Shown piece by piece: positions 47,240-57,639 of a stretch of DNA of 64,000 bases. The notes beneath the pieces are model-generated. The model worked only from the letters and a program-made list of their open reading frames with translations. It was not told the DNA's origin and searched no databases. The DNA lies in the NCBI GenBank assembly GCA_028023455.1, contig JAQFVV010006453.1:246001-310000 (forward strand), written 5' to 3'. The DNA comes from Epiperipatus broadwayi. Taxonomy: Eukaryota; Onychophora; Udeonychophora; Euonychophora; Peripatidae. Position 1 is the stretch's first letter. Each line of letters starts with the position of its first letter. The translations under genes were made by a program, and so were the position numbers.

Positions 47240-49200
47240 GTTGATGATCATCAACCATGATCATCAACCATTATCAATCAACTGCAGGATGAAGGTCTCT
47301 CCAAGTTTAATCCATCTTTTCCGATCTTTAGCTTCTCTTCTCCACAACACCCCTGCACATTTTCTTATTTCATCCATCCATCTCACATGTGTTCTCTTTA
47401 TGGGTCTTTTACAATCTCTTGGAATCCAGTTTAAAATTTCAATTGTCCATCTATTATCATCTCTTCTAACAATATGTCCAGCCCAACTCCATTTCAATCT
47501 TTTAATTTTTTCAATGAAGTCAGTAACACCTGTTTTTTGTCTTACCCATACATTGCATTTTCGATCTCTTCTTGTTACTCCCAACATACATCTCTCCATA
47601 CTCCTTTGAGTGGTCTGAAGTCTCTGTATTGCTCTTCTATTAAGTGTCCAAGTCTCAGATCCATAAGTCAGAACTGGTAAAACACATTTGTTAAAAACCA
47701 TCCTTTTCAAACACATAGGCATATTTCCCTTTTAGTATAAAGTTATTTCTACCAAAAGCACTCCAACCAAGTTTAATTCTATGACTAATTTCCTCCATTA
47801 TGTTTCCATTTGTATTAATAATCTGACCAAGATATTTGTAACTGTTAACTTCTTCTAATTCTTCATAATCAATCTTTATTTTCATATTTTGAGCAAATCG
47901 ATTAAACATTACTTTAGTCTTTTTAACATTTATCTTTAGTCCAACTTTTCTACTTTCATCTGCTAACTCCTGCAACATTTCCTGCAGCTCTAAAGCATTA
48001 TTTGCAAAAACAACTATATCATCTGTGAAATCTAAATGACTTAAATACTCTCCATTTACTTTCACTCCGTTAGTTTCCCATTTTAATCCACAAAATACTT
48101 CTTGCAGCACTGCTGTAAAAAGTTTTGGAGATATGGAGTCACCTTGTCTTACACTTTCTTAATGTGCATTTTTCCAGTATCATTATGTAATCTAATTGTT
48201 GCTGTTGCATTTTTATAAATATTCTTTAAAATATGACAATATCCTGGATCTATACCTTGATGATCCAATGCTTTAATCACTGAAGAAATGTGTATAGAAT
48301 CGAATGCCTTTTCATAATCTACAAATCCAAAACATAATGACAACTCATATTCGTTTGTCCTTTCTATGACTTCTCTCAATACCTGGCTATGATCTATTGT
48401 ACTAAAACCACTTTTAAATCCAGCTTGTTCTCTTGGTTGGTGGAAATCCAAAGTTCACTGTAGACGAGTTGTAATTATCTTGGTAAAAATTTTATATAAA
48501 ACTGATAAAAGGCTGATAGGTCTGTAATTTCTAATATTTTCTTTATCACCTTTTTTAAATATTAATATTATTACTGCATTCTTCCAATCTTCCGGTACAT
48601 CTTTATCATTTAGACATTTGGTATATAACTTTGCTAAAATTGTTTCTATTTCTTCACCTGCTTCTTTTAATATATCAATTATAATTCCAACATTTCCTGG
48701 AGCCTTTCCTTTCTTCATACATTTAATTGCATGTCTCACTTCTTCATTTAAAATTCTGGGCAATTTGGAAAATGTAATAGATATAGGAGGTACTTGTTCT
48801 TTATTACTATATAATTCTTGATAAAAATCTTCTACCAAATTCATGATGTCATCTCTCTTTTTAGTAATAATTCCATCTTTTTTTTTTATTGCAGATATAA
48901 ATTTCCTACCAATACCAAGATGTTGTTTAACATTCTTGAGACTTTTACTTTCTTCTACAGCTTTCCTTGCTATTTCACAGTTATACTTTCTTATATCATT
49001 TTCAACTCTTTTCTGTACCATTTTACAAAATTCGAGATATTCAATTCTTTTTAATACATAATTTTTGTATATCTTCATATTCCTTCTTTTCTTTATAAAT
49101 TCTCTAGTCTCAGTAGAAATTTTATTAGTCAATTGCTGCTTTTTTCTACCAGCTATCTTTCTTGCAACAATCAACAATCTCAATCTGTTACCAATCGAGA
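47240..49200 (-). mobile_element. RTE-like LINE, 5'-truncated, longest copy
   Basis: Minus strand, about 1.95 kb, from the linker before the reverse transcriptase (49183) to the simple-repeat tail (CATCAACC, 47250-47262). The endonuclease domain is missing, as for a 5'-truncated insertion. The tail is TGATGA-like rather than poly(A), and the C-terminus is of the DNRW..EIL.W.PR type; both favour the RTE clade (from family knowledge, not a search). The tail faces the tail of the plus-strand fragment that ends at 47236, a tail-to-tail pair. Confidence 0.9.
47264..49183 (-). pseudogene. RTE-like reverse transcriptase ORF2 (broken)
   Basis: Four frame segments in order. 49183-48455: pre-RT linker then KMKKGKAPG-like and NYRPISLL (RT motifs 1-2), ending at an in-frame TGA (48455-48457). 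48451-48149: same frame, REQAGFKSGFSTIDH and FVDYEKAFDS (motif A, catalytic Asp present). A one-base frameshift follows near 48140 before the GDSISPKLF block. 48110-47691: LDFTDDIVVFA (motif C, with FTDD where FADD is usual) and KYLGQIINTNG. A further frameshift near 47715. 47722-47264: LPVLTYGSETWTLN and GHIVRRDDNRWT, the thumb and C-terminus. Two frameshifts and a stop make it non-functional. Minor plus-strand frames over this region are shadows. Confidence 0.9.
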
Positions 49201-49544
49201 TGAATTCTTCAACACGGGTTTATTACGTAAATGAAATACTCTCATTCTAAAGAATAAGATAACTTTTTAAGAGAAAATATCAGTCCAACTTCTCCCTCTT
49301 ACTTCAATTTAATTATAGAGGGTTATCCAAAATACATTGGGAAAAAAGCATGAAGATTTTAAATGAACATATTACTTTTTTAAAGCTACATCTCAAATTG
49401 CTTTGTATTATTTTAATTAACATTTTCATTATTTATCTTGTTCTTTGGATTAAGAGTATTTCATTTATAATAAACAAAGTATTGGAGTATTAATCTCAAT
49501 GCATTACTTAATAATATTTTAATATATGTATATTGTTTATATTA

Positions 49545-49680
49545 AACTTAATGTAATTATAAGGAACTTGAACTCGAACTTTCATGCTCCATACATCTAT
49601 CCAACATGTGTTATGCAATTGATACACTTAACCACATAAATGTAAAAAAGATTAATGAACTCCAATATATATTGTGCCCT
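49545..49680 (-). repeat. SINE family T copy
   Basis: Minus strand: TATGTGGTTAAGTGTATCAA (A box, best preserved of the family) and AAGTTCGAGTTCAAGTTCC (B box), followed by TTATAATTACATTAAG. It gives the clearest view of the tRNA-like head. Confidence 0.7.
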
Positions 49681-49689
49681 TATCTATAG

Positions 49690-52600
49690 GTCATAATAAG
49701 GTAGAATGGTCAATTACTAAAAAATTTTAAATTTTAAAATACGTTTGTGTAATATATTGATAATTGTATGATCGATTAGATCTTATAGTACAATTTAAGG
49801 CTGAAAATACCTGGTATATAAAAGTGTAATGGATTGTTTTAAAAGAAAACAGTTAAATAAAGCTTAATTATATCCTTGCTTATGGTTGTAAAAGCTGGCC
49901 ATATAAAATAACACAGCTATAAATAGTTAAAAATATATTAATAATTCGAGTATGATATTTTAAAATTAATAAATTAAATAAATGCTATATGTAGTGTTAT
50001 AATTATATTTAATAGTCAAAATTAATAGAGTATATTTTAAAATAAACTTTAGGATGGTGAGAATTATATTTAGTTCTATAATTTTAAATTATTTTCCAAA
50101 TTTTTTATAAAATATATCAGTTTTGGTAATTTAGACCGAGACGTAAATTAAAAAATCATCTGATAAAGTTAGTAATCATGTGACTGTATATTATATACCT
50201 TCACACACACGCTTGTTAGAATATAATAATAAAGATTGTGAATTATAAAGCTAAATATAATTGCTATCGATCGTTAAAGTAAAATTTGAAATATTAAATA
50301 TTATTTTAATAATTGTTTTAAAGTTTAAATGATTTTGATAAAATTATAATTGAGTTAAAAATACATTCTAAATAATATTTAAGACATGACGTCATAAATT
50401 CTTTATTTTTAAAAAGGTTTAATCTATTATAAAACTAAAATGTGTAAATTTGTTCGCGCTAAAAAAAGTCATTAACCAATCAACGGAGGTAATTTAGCAG
50501 ACAAAATATAAGAATTAGACAGAGTGGGAGAAAGTAATGTGTAAGTGAAGGAGGGAGTAATATATTTTTTAGCTGTATAAGACCGTAAGCTAGAAAAGTG
50601 ATATAATTTTAAAATTTTATATTTATTTTAAAAGTTTTTTAAAATATAATATTTTGAACTACCTTTACATGGAGGGCTAATTTTTAAAAGTTTTCTTACC
50701 AGGATATTTTATTCAAGTTTAGCCAAAACCTTACAGTAAAAATGGAAATACTACAGAAAACAGTATATAGAAGTTATGAGAAAGGAAAAACATTTGTAAA
50801 GTGCCTCGATACAGCTTTATATATGCTCAACCAGAAACTTATTATTGTAACTCAGAGGAATATAATTTGGACGTTATACGGAAAACTTAAAAGAGAAGTT
50901 ACTTGCCGTCAGAAAAATTTATGACGCACAAATTTATAAGGCTACTCTGAAGTTTTTTATTCTTCTCTATGGGAAAATTAAGATGAGTATATCATAAAGA
51001 AAAAATTATGTAAAAGTTATAATGAAGAAAGAATGTTTATCTTTTTAAAGGAAACATTATAAAGTATATAGTACCAGAATTTTAAAAGAAGGTAAAAAAT
51101 TTACCGAATAATGATATGAAAGAGTCATTATTTTTTTTTTTGTAAAAAAAAAAAAAAAAAGAATAGAAAAACTTTCTCTAAGAAGAATTAAAAAAAAATA
51201 TTATAAAGGGTTCATTGGAGAAATGCTTGATTTAGAAAATATAAATTTAAATTACTTAATGAAAATGGATACATGGAAACAGAAAAATTTTATTGAATAT
51301 TTAAATCAAAGTACCTAGAAGATGCATCATAAAAGTCGCGCGGGAAAATATTAGCAGAAAATATTAGAAGAGAATATGTAGACGTTTTCTTTATGGGATT
51401 AACTAATGTCATAATTAATAATTGTATTAAAAATTATAAAAACCAAGGATTGTCATCTATGAATATTTATTAAACAGAGCAATAATTGTTTTGCCTTAGA
51501 ATTTAACAAGCAGGGAGAAGAACATTAAGTGACTGAAGAAGAAATAATAAACATTTTTTTTAGCTTTAATATGAACGGTTTTCAAGGAAATTTGATAAAG
51601 AAGTACAGTAAATATAGTTTAAATATTTTTTACTAATTTATTTTAGAATATAAAATGTTATGTGAGATTAGGGAAAACATATAAACATAAATTTAGTAAT
51701 ATTAAAATTTAAATATAATAGCTTGATAAAATTATAAAAATATTGTTTAAAAATAAAGTGTATGGATGTGAATCTTATATCTACAAGGATAAAATGGATG
51801 GTGAAGCCTACGGAACGCGATCGAGAAGATAAAGGTCGTTTTGGTAATTTTGATAGTTATTTATAATGCATAATGTATTTTTTTTAGATCATCTGTTGAC
51901 CTAAGAATGAAGTGTGAAAGTTTAAATTATATGTACACATTTTATACAACATTTTTAACATATAATGAGATAGGAGTAATTCGGAATATGCATGCAATAA
52001 TTTATTTAAAGTATATTAATAATATAATTTAACAGAACAATTGTGTGATTCTTTTGAACTTTCATGTGATAAAGTATTCAGATATTTAAATAGTTTGTAT
52101 ATGATTAAATATAGGAGGAAAGTAGTAAAGAGATTTTCTTATAGAACAGTGGAATAGTTTTAAAATAAATGAATTTTATTATTGTTAGTAATGCAGATAT
52201 GTATTTGTCGATGTACAGTATAGAAAAAATCTTGAGAAATAAGATCGGATAGTGACTTGGAAGTACTAGTGGAGAGGAAACCAAGATGATGTTTTTTTTT
52301 AAAAAATAGGAAAAATAAAGGATTTGGATCATATTTAGTTTTGTGTGATTTCAGTATAGTTAACTAGGCCCTATGACTGAACACATATAGTTTGGACAGT
52401 GTTTTTGCATATCTTTAAACTTTTTGATGTTATAATAAAGCTGAAGAAATAGCTTTAGCATCGTTCCTATAATAGAGGTTGGTAGACAGGTAAAGGTCAC
52501 TCCTCTATAGTGTCTTTTAATTCAGTGAGCCATGATTGTCAAGGTATATGACGAGTAATATTCTAGTTGTATTTTGATCCTATGCATCTATCTTTGCTAT

Positions 52601-53380
52601 CCTTATTTTGTGAATCTGCATCGGTCAGAAAGATATTTTTAAAGAAATAATGAATAAAATAGAACTGAAGATAAGTTATCGTTTATGTAAGAATAGTTTA
52701 TTTGCTGGAATGTATAGAATTGTGTAACTTTAAAATTGAAAGTCCAAAATATCATAAAGAGAGAACGAATCATATAATACATTGTAAAATTAATTAGGAA
52801 ATGAATATAAGATTTTTGAAAGAGAAATCTAAACAAAGTTGTTTTTTTTAAAAGTGATAATAAATTTTGAATTTTTTTTTAAATAATATTTAGAAAATAA
52901 GTATTGCATATTTATTAAGAAAATAGTTCAATAAGGTATAATAAACATATACTTGTGCATGGTATATTAATAGTTGTAATTATATCATCCGAAGTAAGGT
53001 TTGAATGAGAATATTAGGATTAATAAACATCGGATAATGAACAATAAAAACCTAATACCAAATGTAGAACAATGTTTTGACTTTGTAAGATTCCATACAA
53101 CCAATATAAAACTAAAATTTGTTATTTTGTAGAATTTTATTACGAATGTAAATTTTGGAAAAAATGTAATTTTAATAATATTAGGGATGAAAAGTGTTTG
53201 TGATAATCATATAAGAAATGCATTTTGTAATAAGCTAACCATAATAATAAATCAAGTAATAATACTGTATTTTCTTAAGTGTTAAAAAATAAGATTTAAC
53301 TAGGAAAAGAAAAATTTGATTTCATTTTATAAACTAATAAACTAAGTTGAGATATGAAAGTAAGGGATATCCAATGTATA
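49690..53380. other. Mostly unassigned; possible decayed coding stretch at 50740-51600
   Basis: AT-rich. Between 50742 and about 51640, on the plus strand, consecutive frame pieces with few stops can be read: SYEKGKTFVKCLDTALYMLN and KLKREVTCRQKNL (50742-50924), then FIGEMLDLENINLNYLMKMD (about 51210), TWKQKNFIEYLNQS, and VTEEEIINIFFSFNMNGFQG (about 51530). They could be one decayed protein, but AT-rich DNA gives such strings by chance and no family was recognised. Confidence 0.3.
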
Positions 53381-53389
53381 TAGTGTAAA

Positions 53390-54310
53390 AATATTGTTAA
53401 TTTATTTATGTTGTTAATAAACTTTGTTTTAAATTTGTTCTAAAGTTTTGTGTCCGAGTTGTTATTTCTCCACATAGATGCATGAAATCACGATACATTT
53501 ATAATTGAAACAGACATATAAGTTTTGCACAAAGGGTAAACATAAAAGTGTTATAATAATTTTTGAGAATTTATTGGTATGTTAAAATTAAAAGATCATA
53601 ATTTTATATTATTTATTGGTCATAAGTCGGTTGCAACAATATTACATTAAATTATATGCTAATGTTGCCACACGTATTCTGTTGTCAAATTATTAAAATA
53701 CTACCACGTATGTATTTATTTATTTCATTTAGGAAGAAATAAGATTATATTATATTATTATTGTTATTATTATTTTTATTATTATTAGTTGCTGTGTAGT
53801 AGATTATGACATAAAATTCATATTTCATATTTTACTAACGTAATTTTAAATCAGTTAGAATACAATTTATGAACCTGATATTTTATTTTATTTTACTTCA
53901 TTTTATTTAATTGAGCTAGATTCTTGTTATAAAGAAGATTAAGATATGATTATTATTTTAATCATAGTGCATAGAGCTTCGAAAGTCATAAGAATACTAT
54001 GAGTTAGTTATTTGGTATAGTAAAAAAAAGAGGGGATAGTGTTCTTATGCCATTGAGGTAGTATCGTGTGGATAATGTCTCAATGTAGTCTATCTCGTTC
54101 CCCGTATTGTCACTCCATGTCTCATGAAAATAGTAAATATATGTTTAATTCATTTTAAAATTGAACCGTATTTGTATTTTAAAAATTAGAGCTAGTAATC
54201 ATTTTAATTAATGCTGAATATTTCATTTATTTATTTGTTAACTGAGCTAGAACCCGTAATATTCGTAATAAACAGTATATTTTGGGGTGAGAATGCGCGG
54301 GGGGAGGTTA
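53390..54310 (+). repeat. Diverged dispersed repeat, inverted partner of 60-1050
   Basis: See 60-1050. This copy includes AATAAACTTTG and TTTTGTGTCCGAGTTG (53415-53462) and GAGGGGATAGTGTTCTTATG (54030-54049), and ends at a TA tract (54312-54332) preceded by a GC-rich run GAATGCGCGGGGGGAGG. Confidence 0.6.
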
Positions 54311-54329
54311 GAATATATATATATATATA

Positions 54330-54490
54330 TATCTGGACCAAGTGATGAGTGCTGGTTCAGCAAGAAATATGTATATTAGATATCTTTTTTTTACATGTAT
54401 GTGGTTATATGTATCAGTTGTATAAGATAGATTGGATAGATGTAGGGAACTTGAATGTTCGAGTTCAAATCCCTTATAATACATATAATA
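54330..54490 (+). repeat. SINE family T copy
   Basis: CTGGACCAAGTGATGAGTGC, GGTTCAGCAAGAAATATGTA, TATGTGGTTATATGTATCAG (A box region) and AATGTTCGAGTTCAAATCCC (B box, good). It abuts a TA tract at its left. Six copies of this family were counted in the window. Confidence 0.7.
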
Positions 54491-54743
54491 TGTATCTAAA
54501 AACAATATTAAAGAATATATTTTTTAAGGTAGACAATTGTCACCTATTATGGTAATAAATGTTAACATTTGTTATTTTGATGAATCAGACTTTATATACA
54601 ATATACCTTTGTTAAAACAAGATATGCTAATGTTTCTTGTAGTTTTACTTTGATTAAGATGTATTATATTGAAAGCCTGGCTTAGCAAAATAACAAATAT
54701 AATAGTTGACAACTGTCTATATACTCTAGTAAAATGTATTCTT

Positions 54744-54745
<2 letters not shown>

Positions 54746-54813
<68 letters not shown>
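54746..54813. repeat. (TA)n microsatellite, the longest in the window
   Basis: About 68 bases of TA, once interrupted, ending in ATTGTACC. Confidence 0.95.
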
Positions 54814-54816
<3 letters not shown>

Positions 54817-54819
54817 ACC

Positions 54820-57150
54820 AGAATATTATGGACATGGGTTTGAATCTTTCAATGCCGATATTACTAAAAGTTAAAAGAACAATCTCTTTAATAGGAAAAT
54901 AAAGAAAATTTCCACATTGTTTTTAGATAAAGTCCTGCTTGGCCATATATATTATTCGACAAAATATTTGTGTTGGTTAATCATTAAAAGAGAGAGAGAG
55001 AAAATAAATTAGAAACATTTTTTCTTTATTTGAAAGTTATTTCTCTTTGTGAACTTTATCAATAGCGATAAACACATCTGTAACAAGATTACAGTTATGA
55101 AAAGTTATTTTTATGATAAAAACAAAAAATGAGATTAATTAAAAAAATTAATTGATTTGATTTGTGTGAATTAGGGCTTTATCTTTCACGCTCTTTTGGT
55201 TGATCATTTTCTGCTACTGCTGACATGGAATAAAAAAAAAGAAAATCTCTCTTAAAAAAAAGATTTAACCACTGTCCTAAATTGGAAAAAAATTGCTGTT
55301 GATTATCGAACCTAACGTGCTAGCTTGTATTTTATATAGAGAGATCGAAGGCAATAAATTTTATAATAGAAAAGTGAATATGAATAGCAAAGGTTAACTT
55401 CTATGGATACTGACCATATTTTATTTACCAAAGATGGCTGCCATATGCCCAGAAAATTCATTTCTGCTAAGTAAGCTATTTAAATAGTATATTGAGAGGA
55501 TAAAGAATGAAGTCCACATAAAAGTAGTAACCTTATAGCTAATGCTTTATAAGAGTGCAGACCGACAAACCAACCAGTAACCACCTAAACATTCACAATA
55601 AAATATAGTAATCAATATTTCTCACTGCTGTCAAGGCAACCTTCACACCTTTTAATAGCAAGAATGGAATATATATGTATACGTGGGTGTGTGCGCGCGC
55701 AGAGTAACTAGATATTATATTAACCATGATAGTGAACATTAACTCTCGAGTCATGACATTTATGAAAGGTAACCTTGAAGATATATGTACACACATAATC
55801 TCCATATCCCCCCTAACTCCTTGTTTATTTATCTCCATATCTGTGTATCTATGTATCCACAAGTATAGAGCATAAAAAATGTATGTACAGTGAACTATAA
55901 AACTTAAATTACTTTTAAACCTGAGGTGAGAATACAATAATATTATTCATTGTTCCTGCATTATTTTGATTTTAATTTGTTAATGTTTTATAGGTTTGTA
56001 TGTAAAAGGGATTATATATATGTATATTTTATTTGTGATTATGTTTTTTTTTAAATGATTATTATTATTGGTGGTCTAAAAAAGAAAATGTTCTTTAGGT
56101 GAGGGGGTACTAATTGGGACCCTATTATAACTATTATTATTAATTTATTAAAAAAAGGTATTATAATCTCCGTCTTCTTATTTTAGCCTTTTGTCAAAAT
56201 ATTCATTACTTATTGTCAGTGTGTTTGTGGAATTTATATCATGAATTATCTAATAGAAAGTAAATACCAATTTAGTAATTAAGAATCATGCAATAACGAA
56301 GTGCCACAGGAATAGAAAATGGCTTGCACTCATTGATTATAAATCTTTCTTACTGCATGATCTTTTGGCTAACTACTTATATATATATGATAAACAAAAA
56401 TGCAAGTTAAATAAGGACGCCATCTGTGGACATATATATATATATACACAATTAGGCTTAGTAAAATAGTACCTATTCATGAAAGATAATATTAATTTAA
56501 TAAATGGTACATTTGGTTATCATAATGAGGTAATGGGTACATAATGGGTATAACCAAATACCCATGAGCTGACCAGGTAGTATATATGATATAAATACAC
56601 CTTATCAATAATAATAAAGCTTATAAGTGATGATAAACATTTAATCGATACAATATATATATATATATTGTAATGACACCTCAAATATCCATCACATAAT
56701 GTGAAAACAAAATCAATAAAATATACCCAGAAAATTATATAATCTACCAAATCAAATATTATAATTCCTAATTATACATATTACCTTACATGTCTCCATT
56801 ATTTTTGTAATTTAAATTTTATAATGGAAATATTACTCAATCTAACTTGAATTTTATAATATAGTTTATTGTATCGTAACATATAACATAATATGAATAT
56901 GCACAAAAGCATTTAATTTAAATATATAAACATGAAAATGAGATGAAATCTTCAAACAAAGTTTAAAAATCATTTAATTTAAACATGAAAATAAAATGAG
57001 ATCCCTAGACAAAGTTTAAAGTCCATGACCAAAGTATGATTTCATATTATACATATTATTTTTAATAAAGTAAATTTATTACCAACAACTATCTTAGAAC
57101 TTGTTATTATTATCTCATTAATTTACATGAAGTATCAAAGGCAAGCTATA
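54820..57150. other. No gene recognised
   Basis: AT-rich, with TA tracts near 56384, 56435 and 56651, a GT/GC run at 55680-55700 and no assignable open frame. A 114-codon minus-strand frame (55593-55937) covers simple-sequence DNA and has no known homology. Confidence 0.4.
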
Positions 57151-57154
57151 GATG

Positions 57155-57635
57155 TATAATACAGGCAAAACTCTTCTTACAGGAGTGCCACTCAGTGCCA
57201 ACCAGAGTAATCAATGGATGCTAGAAGGCTTGTGCATAAAATCCCCATCTTGTGCCTACTCATCCAATATTCCCAGACTAGTTTCTGAGCTTAGATTGAA
57301 AATATTGTGTTTTCAATTTTATTCTCATAGTTTTGTAGTTAAGTAGAGATAAAAGGTGACTGCTGGAGGGTTGCATTAGATCCTAAGATCTAGGTGCAGT
57401 GCTCTCAGATCCAAAGCTCCCCACTGACGAAGGCCACAAGCCAGAAACTAGTCTGGGGATATTGGGTGAGTAGGCCCTAGATGGGGATTTTATGCACAAG
57501 CCTTTTGGCATCCATTGATTACTCTGGTTGGCACTGAGTGGCACTACTGTAAGGAGAGTTTTGTCTGTTTTAATAACAGATATGTGCTAGCATAAAAAAT
57601 AGTGATCATGTGATGTTTAGTGATGTATAATACAC
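57155..57635. mobile_element. Foldback family F, most complete palindromic copy
   Basis: Left arm 57161-57295 and right arm about 57440-57580 are inverted: GACAAAACTC/CTTACAG, GTGCCACTCAGTGCCAACCA, GAGTAATCAATGGATGC, AAGGCTTGTGCATAAAATCC, CCCAGACTAGTTTCTG. The spacer holds the unpaired half of the unit (TAACTACAAAACTATGAGA complement, CTGGAGGGTTGCATTAGATC, CTAAGATCTAGGTGCAGTGC). The left arm stops at the GAAA side of the ribozyme-like motif, while the right arm has the whole motif. No protein is encoded. The layout matches PLE terminal repeats, and a PLE or its derivative lies beside or in two other copies; that family link is inference. Confidence 0.8.
57411..57465 (+). ncRNA. Hammerhead ribozyme-like motif, best copy
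   Basis: Stem I: TCCCCA (57418-57423) pairs with TGGGGA (57454-57459), then an internal loop (AGC / TA), then CCAA (57411-57414) with TTGG (57462-57465). Core box CTGACGA (57424-57430). Stem II: GGC (57432-57434) with GCC (57440-57442), loop CACAA, and A opposite A at its base. Then GAAA (57444-57447), C-TA-G as a very short stem III, and the expected cleavage after GTC (57453). Both conserved boxes are intact and stem I with an internal loop is what natural type I hammerheads have. Departures: the A-A pair at the base of stem II and a stem III too short to fold alone, which in PLE-type hammerheads is overcome by dimers. Activity is inference. Confidence 0.65.
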
Positions 57636-57639
57636 TAGT

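Noticed and set aside
47241-49250. Plus-strand open frames over the LINE (for example 47241-47609, 48818-49054)
   Set aside because: They are antisense shadows of the minus-strand reverse transcriptase.
54669-54902. 77-codon plus-strand open frame
   Set aside because: Most of its codons are a TA microsatellite read as Ile-Tyr repeats.
55593-55937. 114-codon minus-strand frame
   Set aside because: Covers low-complexity GT/GC and TA sequence; composition and length are compatible with chance.
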